A DNA stretch of 64,000 bases from the NCBI GenBank assembly GCA_951812925.1, contig OX638372.1:1860001-1924000 (forward strand). The letters run 5' to 3'. The notes under the pieces are model-generated. The model had not been told where the DNA came from, made no database searches, and was given only the letters and a program-made list of their open reading frames with translations. Source of the DNA: Calliopum simillimum. Its lineage: Eukaryota; Arthropoda; Insecta; Diptera; Lauxaniidae. The first letter of the stretch is position 1. Each line of letters opens with the position of its first letter. Made by a program: the position numbers and the translations under genes. Below, piece by piece: positions 46,523-58,214 of this stretch.

Positions 46523-48059
46523 TTTACTTTTAATTTGGAAAATTGGCCTAAGCTTGTTGCATCCGTTACAATAGAAATGCCCGTAAATAATTTTGAAATT
46601 AAATTTTTCATTAAACATAAAGGTCATTTGGCGTTCTTCTTCAGGAACTAAATTTGATTTTTTTTTTCGACGAATCTTCTATATATTTACGAGTGTCATT
46701 ATGGATTAATTTTTTATCAAAAATGTATAGCTATAAAATTGCATGGTTCTTAAAAAAAAGTGAACAACCTTCATCATTCAAAACAAAAAATTTTGTTAAA
46801 ATTGTATACAAAGAAACATCTAAACTACTGATGCTTCAGAAAAAAAAGCAGAAACTAACAAATGAAGAACTAATTGTTTTGCACCTGAATTTAACAGCAT
46901 TGAGGATTCTTTTTTATTTTAACAGCAAAAACCTAAAATCAATCGCAAGCACTTATCGTTTTTCAGGCTTCGTTGATGTTTTGTTGAAAAAAGTAATGAA
47001 AATGTTCCCTTCATAAAAGGTAAAAAATCAACGAGTTTGATGCTAAACGACAACACTTGAGCAGTAATAGATAAAAGCCTCAGCGACATCGCGATCATCT
47101 GCACCAGCGAAAACATCAAACCATCAAAGCAATCAGCAGCATCACCACCGCCATTCAACAGTAACACGCAAAGTGCCATTGCTTAAAAAAGGAATTGCAA
47201 CTTCACAACCGACGTAATGACGGCCAGGCCAAATGGTCGAACGATAGGGCGCACAGCCAAACAAGCGTGCGACCAAACATCAAACGCACAAACAAACGAA
47301 TGGAATATTTAGGCCTCTTTTGTGCCGAATGTGGCAGCGCCTCACATGTGGTCACTTGAAACTCGGTTGATACAGGATGCAGGTTGCTGCAGGGAAAGAC
47401 GCTTTTAATGACGAAAATAAAAAACTAAAAAAAAAGAACAAATCAAAAATAGAAAAAATTGGCAGCTGCGTAGGAAAGAATTATAATAATATTCGGCCCA
47501 TGCATGCCGCGTCCTTCTCTTTCCAAGGACAGGACCAACAGTGAAATTCCAAAGGACCCACATACATGCAGCACCCATCACGCCAACATAGGCTCATCAT
47601 CAACATAATGTACCAACGTAAACATTTTATTTCTATAAAAAAAAAATTTAAAAAAAAAAAAATAAAAAAATAAATAAATAAAATAAAAAAATAAAAAAAT
47701 GTAGATAAATTAAAATAAAAATACCGAAAAAACTGACAAAAAATCCAAAACAAGCGGCAATAAAAAAATGCACATGAAAAAATATAAAAATCGCAAAATT
47801 GGGTGAGGGGAAACTACTTATTGTTAGTACATTGTTTTCAATCAGCCAATAAAAATGCAGTCATTATTTGTACTGTAAAATGCTCGCACTTTACGTTACG
47901 TTACACTGGCAGCAGTGCGTTAAGCCCCATCGTAACTCACCACGGACCACCTCATCCAACCTAGGGCTCAGCACAGACGTAGAACTTTCGTTTTTTTGTT
48001 TTATTTTTAATTTTTTTTAATGAAAAAAATCCAAAAAATAGCTAAAACAATACAAAAAA
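46523..48059. other. spacer, partly single-copy looking
   Basis: 46654-47016 is a 120-codon frame without recognisable features. 47030-47400 is rich in CAGCA/CATCA and looks like transcribed leader or regulatory sequence. 47630-47760 is nearly pure A/T. Confidence 0.35.
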
Positions 48060-48295
48060 ATTCGTCTACTGCAGGCCACAAGTGCGAGTGAAATAGTAGA
48101 GCGAGATAGAGAGACATAAAAAGAAGAGTTGGGCGTACGAGCCAGATCTACGCACAAAAATGAACCGCAACAACATGAGCGCATTTCGGGACAGGATACA
48201 AAAGTGAAAGAAGAGTCGTCGGAGTTGCATTTTTTTACGTTGCAGAAAAAAAAGTGAAAAAATTGACAGCCTAAATTATGGCCGAAAAAGCAAGG
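48060..48295 (+). other. possible first coding exon (MAEKAR) with splice donor
   Basis: ATG 48278 follows AATT, and the six codons ATGGCCGAAAAAGCAAGG end exactly at a strong donor (GGTGAGT; GT at 48296-48297), leaving phase 0. The 200 bp upstream are moderately GC-rich, purine-rich and contain a short upstream ORF (48160-48207, 15 codons starting MNRNNMSAF). This could be the 5' exon of a host gene continuing beyond or within the next kilobases. I found no matching downstream exon, so it is a hypothesis. Confidence 0.25.
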
Positions 48296-50257
48296 GTGAG
48301 TTGGAAAACATGTATATTTGAAGTTTAATACTTACATACGCAGATGTCGTTTTTACGAACAATTGGGAGTTGCTCATACGACGCCTTATACAAATTTAGA
48401 TGATGCCACTTCATTTGAAATTTAAAATTTTACCAAAGTAATTGTTCTATTTCGAACTGTGAAATTTGATTTAGCGCAACAACAGAAACATTAGCTAAAA
48501 TATCTATGTATGTCTCCACTGACCAGGAGCTCACGCGCTCCCGTCGCATGTGTGAAAGTTTTATAACAACAAAAAAAAAGAAGGAAGGATGAGTGGGGAA
48601 ATGCGTTTCCGTTATTCAGCCTATTGACTCACCACACATAAAACTTTTATATACATATACTCATCACACCAAAATAAAAAAAAAAAAAAAAAAACGAAAG
48701 CAAAACAAAAAACAAAAGGTGAAAACATAAAAAAAATAAAAAATAAAATAAAAAAATAGAATTTTTATTTCAAAATACGATTGCATTGGTATGAGTGTCA
48801 CCCCAAATGTTCAGATTCTACCTCACTGACCTGGCGACTAGTGAAGCAGGATATGCGCGAGTGCAAAATGCATTTTGGGCTGCATTGGCGCCCACATTCA
48901 GTCAGTCAGTGAAAACACCAGCATCATCATCTGCTGGCGCTATGCTAAGTTGGGTTTCTCACTTGAACATGTGTTCGCATATGAGTTGCATGTTTCCCAT
49001 GGGCCATTCATTGCATGCTTTATCGACTGTAGGTCCATCACTGGAATGGTTGCATTATATTTTAACGAAATAAAATAAAAAGTAAAAACATCAAATGTAT
49101 AAAAATATCAAAAAACAAACAAAAAAAAAAAAATTTTAAAATTAAAAAACCAAACTAGATGACAGCAAGCCGCAACGTCAACGTTCACGTCCTTCCGCCG
49201 AACACGGCGAGCGAGCGAACAAATAACGAAGTTGGCAACACTGTGTATTATGCGAGTGCGAGAGCGAACAACACACGTCCACTAGCAGAGTGGGCAAAAC
49301 CCCCCTTGAAAATAAAAATTAAAAACTCCGCCCTAAAATGCTGAATTTTTTTTTTTTTTAACAAAAAATAAAAAAACCTAATAAAACTAAAAAAACAAAT
49401 TCGCAGTGAAAAATGCGTTAAGTATATGGGAAGCGAGCTAAATAAATGTTAACCAATTTAAAATGCGAACACAAACAAATTTGCTCGTCGTACACAAAAT
49501 CATCGCAACAACAACAATGTCCACTCCGCCATGAGGAGTAGGAAGTGGAGTCGAACACCAAATGTTGGACCAGATATATTCGTACATAATCTCCTTTGGT
49601 CTTAAGTTATGTTTATATTTTATATTTTGCATATGTAAGTACATATTTGATTCACTCAAGTGTACACTTGTTTAAGCCAAATACATCATCTTTACAATTG
49701 CATTTGAACAATACAAAAAACCTCACCTATGTATCTTTGATTATGAAACTCCGATATTTTAAAATCATATTTTACCTACGGAATACTGACACCATTGATT
49801 TTTGTTCCGTCGATCCTTGCATCTATAAATTTTAATTTGTAAATTTTCAAATTTTTATGATAATTGTGATCATGCGGATTCATTTACTAATATTATGAAT
49901 TGATTTTATCGTTAACTATCTTCTCTGATTATAGAACAAGATCGGGAAAATACGCGCTTTTATGTTAGGAATAAAAGCACATTGGTGAAAATCCATAAAA
50001 AGGAAGAGATAGGACTGAATTGTTTGAGTGATTATTTCGTTTTGAAATTAACTTAAATATATTTAGTTAGTTGTCTAGTTTTTTGCCAGCGGAAACAATT
50101 TTAAAGTTTTAGATTAAAATCAAATTTTTGGCAAAATAAAATCATTAGATCTCCACGGTTTTGTGGACTTCATATTACGCTTCAGATTATCAAAAGTGTG
50201 AAAGCTTATTAAGGTCTTCGTAACTTAAGGTTACAAAGCTTCTGAGAGTTGATAGAA
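48296..50257. other. spacer, possible regulatory part
   Basis: Long A/T runs at 48660-48770 and 49080-49145. 49150-49310 is GC-richer with GCGAGCGAGCGA and GCGAGTGCGAGAGCG, resembling GAGA-type promoter sequence. No coding region is supported. Confidence 0.35.
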
Positions 50258-50623
50258 ACGGCCTAGACTAACAAAAAATTGCACCTGGATGGGTCTCAAA
50301 CGTACCCCTGAGGAGTTTTTTTCTGATCTCAAATCAAAAAATTGGTGTATCAAACGTACCACCAAATTAAACGAAATCAAACAAGGATTCCAGAAATGGT
50401 ATGTTAATAGGATCTTTTACTAATTAAAATGGCCGCCAAATACAAATAGTAGAACAAAATTTTTAAATATCAACTTTAAAGGTCCAGAACTTTGCGAAAT
50501 CCTTTTAAATCCTATAAGCCAAATACACTCATAGAAAGCTCATATAATTCGCTAAAAGTTTTACACAAAACAGTTTTAGACCTCCCAGTTGCAATTTTTT
50601 TGTTAGTCTAGGCTACTTTTAAT
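50258..50623. mobile_element. inverted-repeat element, TAGACTAACAAAAA ends
   Basis: The left GCCTAGACTAACAAAAAATT and the mirror of AATTTTTTTGTTAGTCTAGGC at the right continue through TGCA-CTGG-GGTCT. About 366 bp. Its inner part (ACTTTGCGAAATCCTTTTAA, CCAAATACACT) recurs at 22985-23045. Confidence 0.6.
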
Positions 50624-51059
50624 ACCTCCTTAGGACCCAACCGTTAACACCCTAAACATAACTATTACCGATATACAAACAAATAACATCAGCTCTACTT
50701 CATGGTATGCTAATCAAATTGCCAAAAAAAAAGGTGACAGCGATTGAAATTATATGTGCTTCTAAACACAGTAAGCAATAAACTTGAATCTGCAATCTGA
50801 AAGCAACAAGCAGTATTTCGGCAGAGCTGATCATGCGTGTATCAAATCAATGCCCTTGGAATAATTGTCGCTATAGTCCATGACAGTGCCTCCCGAGAAA
50901 ACATATGGGTTTCACTGCAGCGAAGGTAATGCCATGAACTTAGTACGTGCACAGTATTTGTAAAGAAATTCTACATTCGAACACAAAATACAAGAGTTGC
51001 TTCACAAGTTTATAGTAGTCTTAGTATTTTCTGATGCACATTCTTATGATAGTTGAAAA
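50624..51059. other. spacer
   Basis: No gene recognised; may include the 3' end of the mariner to its right. Confidence 0.3.
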
Positions 51060-51603
51060 ATTTGACATTTTTTAGGATACGTTTCTTCAGACAATATGCT
51101 GAGAGCATTTGTCCAAGCATTTTCATCAGTCCAAAGATGATAGCTCTAAGATAAGAGTTTTAAACGACTCAACCGCTTCTTTGGGTATCGATAATCGTTG
51201 TCCACGCATCTGATGTTTGATAAAAACAAAAAGAAGTCAACGCTTTAAGGAGGATGAAAACTCGAAAACTTCTTAGAGACATATGTCGTGTACTGCGCTG
51301 ATTTAATGATCTTTTGACTTACAAGAGCGGTAGCAATATGACCGGTTTTCGTGAAAAACTAATCCACTATTTGATTCGCAACGCTCCGACTAGGGAATGC
51401 AATACCGGAGTAAAAAATGCGATACCGGTATTGAAATTTTTTCAAAACCGGGATCCCGGTATACACCGGTATTTTTTGCAATGATAAAAATGGAATTAAA
51501 AGAAGGCATATATGAGTCCGCGGATCATAGATTTATGCCCAATAATCTGGTTTAATACAAAAAAAAAAAACATGAATTAGAATAACGCTTTATTCTTATA
51601 TTA

Positions 51604-51613
51604 AATAAAATAA

Positions 51614-51645
<32 letters not shown>

Positions 51646-51828
51646 AGTACTATTAAAGTGTTGATTATTATTAACATACAAACGTAGAAACGGAAGTTCA
51701 TCAAGGCTTTCGTCCTCCAGACTTGACCTTCTTTTTGTGCAAATTACTCCAATAGAAGCAAATGCCCTTTCAGATTGGACACTCGTTGGTGTAATCGAAG
51801 GAAATCGTAATACATAAATAAGATTCAA
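51604..51828 (-). pseudogene. hAT transposase, C-terminal dimerisation remnant
   Basis: The minus strand reads LRFPSITPTSVQSERAFAS then IGVICTKRRSSLEDESLDEL and PFLRLYV. This matches the hAT C-terminal signature (S/T-x-SER-x-FS..G, then KR-S-L, then the Leu-rich end), which serves for transposase dimerisation. The upstream catalytic parts are not readable, and the frame ends in an AT dinucleotide run. Its orientation agrees with the surrounding hAT ends. Confidence 0.8.
51611..51639. repeat. AT dinucleotide microsatellite
   Basis: About 13 AT repeats directly after the hAT coding remnant. Confidence 0.9.
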
Positions 51829-52900
51829 GTATCTTTTGGCGATGTTTTCATTTTCAAAATATCTTAGTTCCTATCCAACTATTCTAGTGTAGTTTCTAGT
51901 TGATTTCGTTTTCGGAGAGGAAATTTTCAAATTTTCAGTGTTAAAAATATTACCAATGCATACCCCTGATTTTTCCATACATTGATTAGCATGCAAAAGT
52001 TCTAGCAATGCTAAGCATGATTTTTTAGACATTTTTTTATACATTTCAGCTCTTAATATTTATTTGGATTGTGTAGGTATTGTAAAACGCTTGAGAATTC
52101 GTTATTTTTTCAAATGTACGAGTTTCCAACTGTTCTTTGAACTCATTACCAAGCAGACAATCTAGTCTTTAAAGTTTTTGATAATAGCTTTGCATTCTCA
52201 CGGCAGCTTGCCTCAAAGGAGTCTCATTTTCGGAAAGGAGATTATCTGTATAATATTTGAATCTATAACAGCCTTTTGTATAGCAGTTTTTAATTTGTAG
52301 GTAATGTTTTAGGGTGCAGTGCCTTGAATTTGTTATGTCATTTAATTTCAAGTCGTCTACATCAGTTAAATCAGGATCATCCGACTAATCGCCTTAATAG
52401 TTGTTTCACTATCCTTTTATTTTTTGTAAAACGGAGTTATGTTTAAAATTTTTATAATACCGAAATCGGTATCGAATTTCGGTCCGGGATCCTGGGATAC
52501 CGGTATCGGTAATACCAGTATTGCATTCCCTAGATCTGACCAAGCACAACTTTTGTTTGATTTTCTTTGAATAGAAAGACTCAAATAGTCGATTGTTCGA
52601 GTTCATAAGCAAAAATTCAAGACTCATCACCTGTGAAAATGGCGGAGACGTTTTTGGAAGCTTCTCCGATGAATTTTTCAAACGTTTGATGGCACTATTC
52701 GACACGACTATTTTTTTGAGCATCTAAATAATCACAAAGATTGTTTATTTGCTGGTCATACTAATGAATAAATATGCCTTGATTTCTTGATGGGTCACAT
52801 GACGATCATCTTCAATTAGTTTTTGCACAGCATCGATGTTTTCTGCGACAAAAGCTGTTTTTAGATGATCTTCGAGCAGGTCGTCTTTAAGTAAAGTGGA

Positions 52901-54772
52901 GTGGTAAATTCATCTAGGGACTTAAATTATAAATTTGATATAAAAACAAGAACTCATATTTTTTACTTCAAATTCAAATAGGGGGATAAGCAAATAGTTG
53001 AATATGTATGCACAGTATGTCTGACACAAGTAAATATTTCTCAATTATCTATTAGCAAATGCTTGGCTAAGTGGCTTATTCTAAAAACGCCACAAACTGA
53101 TATAATCAATTAAGAGGAATCAAGTTATCACTAAGCCATCTTCACGGTGAATTTTCCACTTCAAGCTACATATGTATTTGACAAATATTCAAGACATTTT
53201 ACTATATAAATTCTGTTCTTATTAAAAGTAAAAATATAAACCATTTTGTAGATCAGCGAGATCATGAATAATCATGTGTAATTATGAGCGTAACTGGGGG
53301 TTCCAGCGGTTCCATGTACCCTTTGTAATATATGAGTAAAGTGCTCATTTAACCTGTATTGATCAAAAAGTTTTTGTGCAAAGTCTGCATCAATGTGATG
53401 CAACTGCACGCTAAAATGTTCAATAAATTATTGCAACTGTTTCATTTCCTTGAGAAAATTCGTCGCGTACACACCAAATTAAATTAAAAAGATAAAATAG
53501 TGTGCCAAAAATTCGTATCCAGTCACAGTCGATATTCGAGAAAAACAAAATATTTTGTTCTTGACGTAGGGTAGTCATTTAAGTTATGAGTTCAATGGAG
53601 CTAATAAATTAATGACAAGTCGTAAAACAAATCCTATCGTTCTTAGATTTGCTATCTTGAGATATCGAAAGAAAGAAAATCTTATTTTTGTTTTAGACAT
53701 AAATATAAATTTTGAATTTTATTGAAAAAGAAAAGAATTTGTTACTTCTTATTCTACAGTCTCATATTGCCACCTCTTAAAGTAAATAAACTGAAACATT
53801 TTATTTTTTTTATTCTAAGGCTTGAACAAGTTGACGGTTCAACCGAAAATAGTTCCCGGACTTTTGGACCTTTTGCGATAAAAGAGCATTTGAAGAAATT
53901 TTTTCGGTCTCCCTCTATCTAAAAAGACAGCTACGCACATGCACATGTGTATGTGTATGTATGTATCGAATCAAATGAGCACTACACATGCTACATTTTG
54001 GTACGCAATCATAAATAAAACAATGGTTACATACATATCACTCTTTGTACGATCAGATTTAAATTATCTGCTGTCCTCAGATTGCAAAGCTTATGACATA
54101 AATTTCTTCATTTTAATAGCACACAAATAATCACTTCTAAAGAATGCTCATGAATTCTACAGCCCTTAGTGAATAGCAAAATCTGCAAAATTTTAAAACG
54201 AAAATTGTACGTGCAATCCTTGTAAGTAACACTCTCTACTTTCTAGTAAAAATAAACTAAAACATAATCTCGCAACAACACATAAGTATGTATATAATCA
54301 AATGTCACTCATACGTTGATTAATGTATTCTTAAAATAAAAATATATTTTTATGATTTGTTAGAAGTTAATAAGCAACTTTTAAAGAAATCACACCTTTT
54401 CTTTTAAAGAAACTTACATTAGAAACTTTCGAATCGGTTCACGAGCTAATCCAGTGAAACGGTTGCTGAATCCCTCGTTATTACTTAGCTAAGAATGCCT
54501 TGTTTCCCGTTTGTATCATAAAACTACTGCACCGATTTCGAAGCCTGAACTGATATAAGATGATGCGTCAACTGACTCATACTGTACGGAGGGCCTAACA
54601 AAAGTTCGTAGGTGTCATGTTATAAATTTTTAGTAAATCAATAAACTGCGTATTAAGGACTGCCCCAGAAAAATTTGATACTTTTATTCCTTAAGATTAT
54701 GATTTAGCTGATGATCGTACAGGTCGAAATATGGGTGCTATATAACATGACAATTACAAAAACATATAACAC
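52901..54772. other. spacer
   Basis: AT-rich, no gene recognised. 53936-53965 has a short ATGT/GTAT microsatellite. Confidence 0.3.
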
Positions 54773-55319
54773 TTGGTAAACGAACTCCAAACGATAAAGA
54801 TATGTAGCAATCAAGAAAAAAATCGCAAACTCATTTTGTACACTTACCTGCAAAAACCAGAATTAAAATATTCAGCCATAGCTAAAAAAACAGGTGCATC
54901 AAAAATCACTGTCCAAAGGGTTATTTCGAATTATAGAAAGGGTCAACTTTTTACGCGGAAAAAGGGTTCAGGTAGAAAAGCCAGTATAGATCCACAGTTG
55001 GTGAAAAAGGTGAAGTGCCTTTTTAAGCAGAATCCTAACACTTCAGAACGAGACATGGCTGCCAGAGCAGGAACCTAAAAATCTTCTATAAACAGACTAA
55101 AAAAAAAACTTAAGCTTAAGACCTACAGAATTTAAAAAGTACCAGACCGTTCCCATGAAAAGCAGTTAAAGGCTCAAAAGTTATATGTCGACTAGCGGTT
55201 TTATCCGGCGTTGCACGGGTTTTAATAAAAAGCCAGATTGCACCAAAAGGCTAAACGAAAACTTTTTTTTATTTTTTAAAGCAATGTGCCACAACAGATG
55301 CTCCGATATATTTATTTTA

Positions 55320-56740
55320 TCGGTAAAATTCCAAAAGTATCGCAAAATATTAAAAAATACATTGAAGAAATCGGTAAGAGTTCAAGTTTATAGAAAAACG
55401 TCCAAAATATCGGTAAATATCCAAAAGTATCGAAATACACCGAAGAAATCGGTAAAAGCCTAAATGTTTCGAAAAACATCTAAAATATCGGCAAAAGTCT
55501 AAAAGTATAGAAGAACATCTAAAGTATAGGCTATAGCAAACGAGATCAAGCTGCGCAAATGGGGATGGATTGGTCACACTCTCCGGAAACCACACAGCGA
55601 AGTTTGTCGCCAGGCCCTTGAGTGGAATCCACAAGGCAGTAGAGGACGTGGTAGACCCAAAACCAACTGGAAAAGGTCGTTGGAAAAGGAAATCCAAGAA
55701 TCGGGAAAATCGTGGCAAGAGATCAAAGTCATCGCAAGGGATCGTGACAAATGGAGAGATTTCATATTGGCCCTATGCTCCTCCTAGGAGTTAAAGGAGA
55801 ATACATACATACATACATACATACATACAAAGTATAGGTAAAAGTCCAAACATAACGTAAAACATCCAAAATATCGGTAAAAGTCCAAAAGTTTCGAAAA
55901 ATATTGAAAAACATCTAAAATATCGGTAAAGTTCCAAAAATGTCGAAAAACATCCTAAAATCGGTAAAAATCCAAAAGTATTGGAAAACATCGAAGAAAT
56001 AATAATATTTGATTGTTATTATTATGATAAGTGGCATGTTAAAGACTAAGTTCTTCTATGCGAACGATTCAAATCAGTAAATACTATATATAAAAAAATT
56101 CAGTAAAAGTCCAAATAAAGCGAAAAAGATCCAATAATCGAAAAAGGTCCAAAAGTTTCGCAAAACATTGAAACACTTCGAAGAAATCGGATACAGTCCA
56201 AGTTTATCAAAAAACATCCTATATATCGGTAACAGTTCAAATACATATATCGAAAAACATCCGATACATATATCGAAAGAAGTTCAAAAGTTTCGAAAAA
56301 ATAGTGAAATAAAAAACAAATTTTTCGAAAAACTTACAAAATATCGGTAAAAGTCCAAAAGTGTCGAAAAACATCCTACATATCGGTAAAAGTCCGAAAT
56401 TATTGGAAAACATTGAAGAAATCGGTGAAAGTCTAAATACATATCTTGAAAAATATTCAATATATCGAAAAGGGTTTCGGAAAATATTGAAACACATCGA
56501 AGAAATCAGTAAAGTCCAAGTTTATAGAAAAACCGTCCAAGTTTATAGAAAAACATCGAAAATATCGGTTAAAGTCCAAAAATGTCGAAAGTTTTGAAAA
56601 ATATTGAAACACATCGAAGAAATCGGCAAAAGTCCAAGTGTTTCGAGAAACATCCAAAATATCGAACAAGGTCAAAAAGAATTGAAAGATATTGAAAAAC
56701 GTGTAAAACATAGTTAAATGTCCAAAAATATTGAAAATAT
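55320..56740. repeat. minisatellite, units of about 36-44 bp
   Basis: Dozens of degenerate units, AATATCGGTAAAAGTCCAAA then AGTATCGAAAAACATC or CACATCGAAGAAATC, some with AAGTTTATAGAAAAAC variants. Frames across it are spurious. Confidence 0.85.
55531..55828 (+). mobile_element. 5'-truncated LINE fragment with 10-bp target duplication
   Basis: Flanked by AAAGTATAGG at 55521-55530 and 55829-55838. An open frame runs to TAG 55785-55787: KLRKWGWIGHTLRKPHSEVC, RQALEWNPQGSRGRGRPKTN, KSWQEIKVIARDRDKWRDF. This is a C-terminal block common to several non-LTR retrotransposon proteins. A CATA-repeat tail follows (55800-55828). It inserted in the minisatellite inside the Helitron. Clade not assigned. 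Confidence 0.82.
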
Positions 56741-57657
56741 TGAATAAGCATCACTGACCAAATCACTCTCATTTTTGCTCTCATCAACACAACACATCAA
56801 GAATAAAAAAAAAAAAACAATAAATGAAAGAGACGGAAAAGACAACAACAAAACATAACTCATGGCGCAGCAAGCTATAGCGACTGAAATGCAAACGATC
56901 ATTTTTATGCAAGCATTGAATTTTTTTTTCCACAACTTCATACCAAAAAAAAAAGGTTTATCTTATAAAAACCAAAAAAATAAGTATACAATCCTCTTCC
57001 TTTTCACACGTAGAACGTTTAAAAAAAAAAATTATTAAAATCGGTTCGGTATGTTTTGCACCAAATCGTTACATAGGGTTTTCATATAAGCAATTTTATA
57101 TAAATAGTATAGATAACCTGACTTAATTTGACTGCTGCATAATGGACGATGAAACATACGTTAAGGTAGATTTTAAACAGCTACCAGCACACGAATTGTA
57201 TACCTGTTCGGAGAAGGGGCAGGTACAGAGCAAATTTAAAGAGAAGAAAATTACAAAATTTCCCAAGCAGTATATGGTTTGGCTGGCCATATGCACTTGC
57301 GGTCTGAGAATCAGTTTTTTAGTAACACAGGGCACAATTAACTCGAAAATTTATATTGATGAATGCCTTCAAAAACGTCTTTTAGCATTTATTCGTGAGC
57401 ACGGGGGTACTGTAATGTTCTGGCCTGATTTAGCAACCTCTCACTACTCTAGAGCCAACATAGAATGGTACAATAGCAATAATGTAAATTTTGTACCCAA
57501 AAATGCGAATCCACCTAACTGCAAAGTGCTTCGACCTATTGAGAGATATTGGGCTCTAATGAAATCAGATCTTCGGAAAAGTAAAAGTACTGCAAAAAAT
57601 TTAAAAGATTTCAAAAATAAGTTATATTTGTTATATTCTAACGATATATCATTTTAA

Positions 57658-58206
57658 TTTTCAGATAGATCGGTCAAAATGGAGAGAAGAAAACTTAAAA
57701 TTCGTGAAACAATGTCAGCAGATATTCCAGTGCCAACGCAACAAGAGATTCGGTTCGCTAATCTTTTTGGATTTAGACGTAAACTTAAGACTGTGGAAAT
57801 ATTTAGTGAATGCCAAATAGCATTTGATTTAGTCCTGAAGCATTTATAGTTACTTAATGCATATATCTTTAAATATATATCAAAAAAATATACTTATATC
57901 AAAGTATATATCGAAATATGTATATGTAGCATTTTCAAAATGTTCGGCGTAAGTCAAAAGATTCAATTTTTCAGCCCCCAAAATGCTTGCAGTTAAATGT
58001 GCCATGGAATAAAACTGCAAAAAAAATTTATTTAAAAAAAAAAAAAAATGATAAGAGCAAAGTGTTTCATTCGACGTTGATATGAAAAATTGTAAAAAAC
58101 TTAAGAAATTTGAAATTTTTTTCTGCTATTACTCAGTCAATTTTGTTAGAAACGTAATCATTGGTATACTTGTGAAAATATAAAATCGATCATACTTGAC
58201 GTTACA
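57658..58206. other. 3' part of the DD37E element and spacer
   Basis: Directly after the stop, another frame continues with DRSKWREENLKF, perhaps the frameshifted transposase C-terminus. Then AT-rich sequence with TATATATC runs. Confidence 0.35.
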
Positions 58207-58214
58207 CAAATATA

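Larger units (their letters stand above)
51391..52532 (-). mobile_element. hAT element inserted in the mariner
   Basis: The ends TAGGGAATGCAATACCGG (left) and TAGGGAATGCAATACTGG (right, minus strand) are flanked by GCTCCGAC (51383-51390) and GATCTGAC (52533-52540), 6 of 8 alike. Subterminal palindromes ACCGGGATCCCGGT and CCGGTAT repeats lie at both ends. The 1.1-kb interior retains part of a hAT transposase (51640-51828). Confidence 0.8.
51060..52900 (-). pseudogene. mariner transposase, split by a hAT element
   Basis: From the right on the minus strand: LKDDLLEDHLKTAFVAENID and DRHVTHQEIKAYLFISMTSK (N-terminal helices) at about 52750-52890. Next is VSAIFTGDES then IFAYELEQSTI at about 52590-52650, with the first catalytic Asp in GDES and the expected Trp replaced by a stop, and then TKVVLGQI up to 52541. 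The sequence resumes at 51382 with VANQIVD, a stop, FFTKTGHIATALVSQK, and RGQRLSIPKEAVESFKTLIL to about 51080. This order follows a mariner of the type with GDESW and GKTGHVAT (family knowledge). The central HDNARAH part with the second Asp is not recognisable. Many stops; clearly dead. Confidence 0.75.
55192..57113 (-). mobile_element. non-autonomous Helitron with internal minisatellite
   Basis: On the minus strand the 5' end reads TCTATACTATTTATATAAAA (from 57113, after an A). The 3' end reads CGTGCAACGCCGGATAAAAC then CGCTAG (to 55192, before a T). These are classic animal Helitron ends with A-to-T insertion. It splits the DD37E transposase. The interior is largely a minisatellite (55320-56740) and encodes no Rep/helicase. 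Confidence 0.8.
54773..57657 (+). pseudogene. Tc1/mariner-type DD37E transposase split by a Helitron
   Basis: The N-terminal part (54773-55190) has two helix-turn-helix blocks: YSAIAKKTGASKITVQRVIS and DPQLVKKVKCLFKQNPNTSE...SSINRLKKKLKLK, with a single in-frame stop at about 55076. It stops at the Helitron boundary (KAQKLYV). The catalytic part resumes right after 57113: CCIMDDETYVKVDFKQLPAH (first Asp), VWLAICTCGLRISFLVTQGT, FWPDLATSHYSRANIEW (second Asp) and KVLRPIERYWALMKSDLRK (Glu). I count 37 residues between the second Asp and the Glu, hence DD37E, a spacing known from the ITmD37E group of insect transposons. Such enzymes cut and paste their element at TA sites. Apart from the Helitron and two stops the gene is well preserved. 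Its terminal repeats were not located. The 54773 start is a TTG; the true ATG is unclear. Confidence 0.8.

Noticed and set aside
46654..47016. 120-codon ORF
   Set aside because: AT-rich composition, no recognisable domain, no splice or promoter context; length is within chance for this base composition.
48795..49078. Two overlapping ORFs of 92 and 67 codons
   Set aside because: Both frames are open over the same stretch, neither has family features or good start context.
55320..56740. CRISPR-like look of regularly spaced short repeats
   Set aside because: Units are degenerate and contiguous with no unique spacers, and the context is a eukaryotic Helitron.
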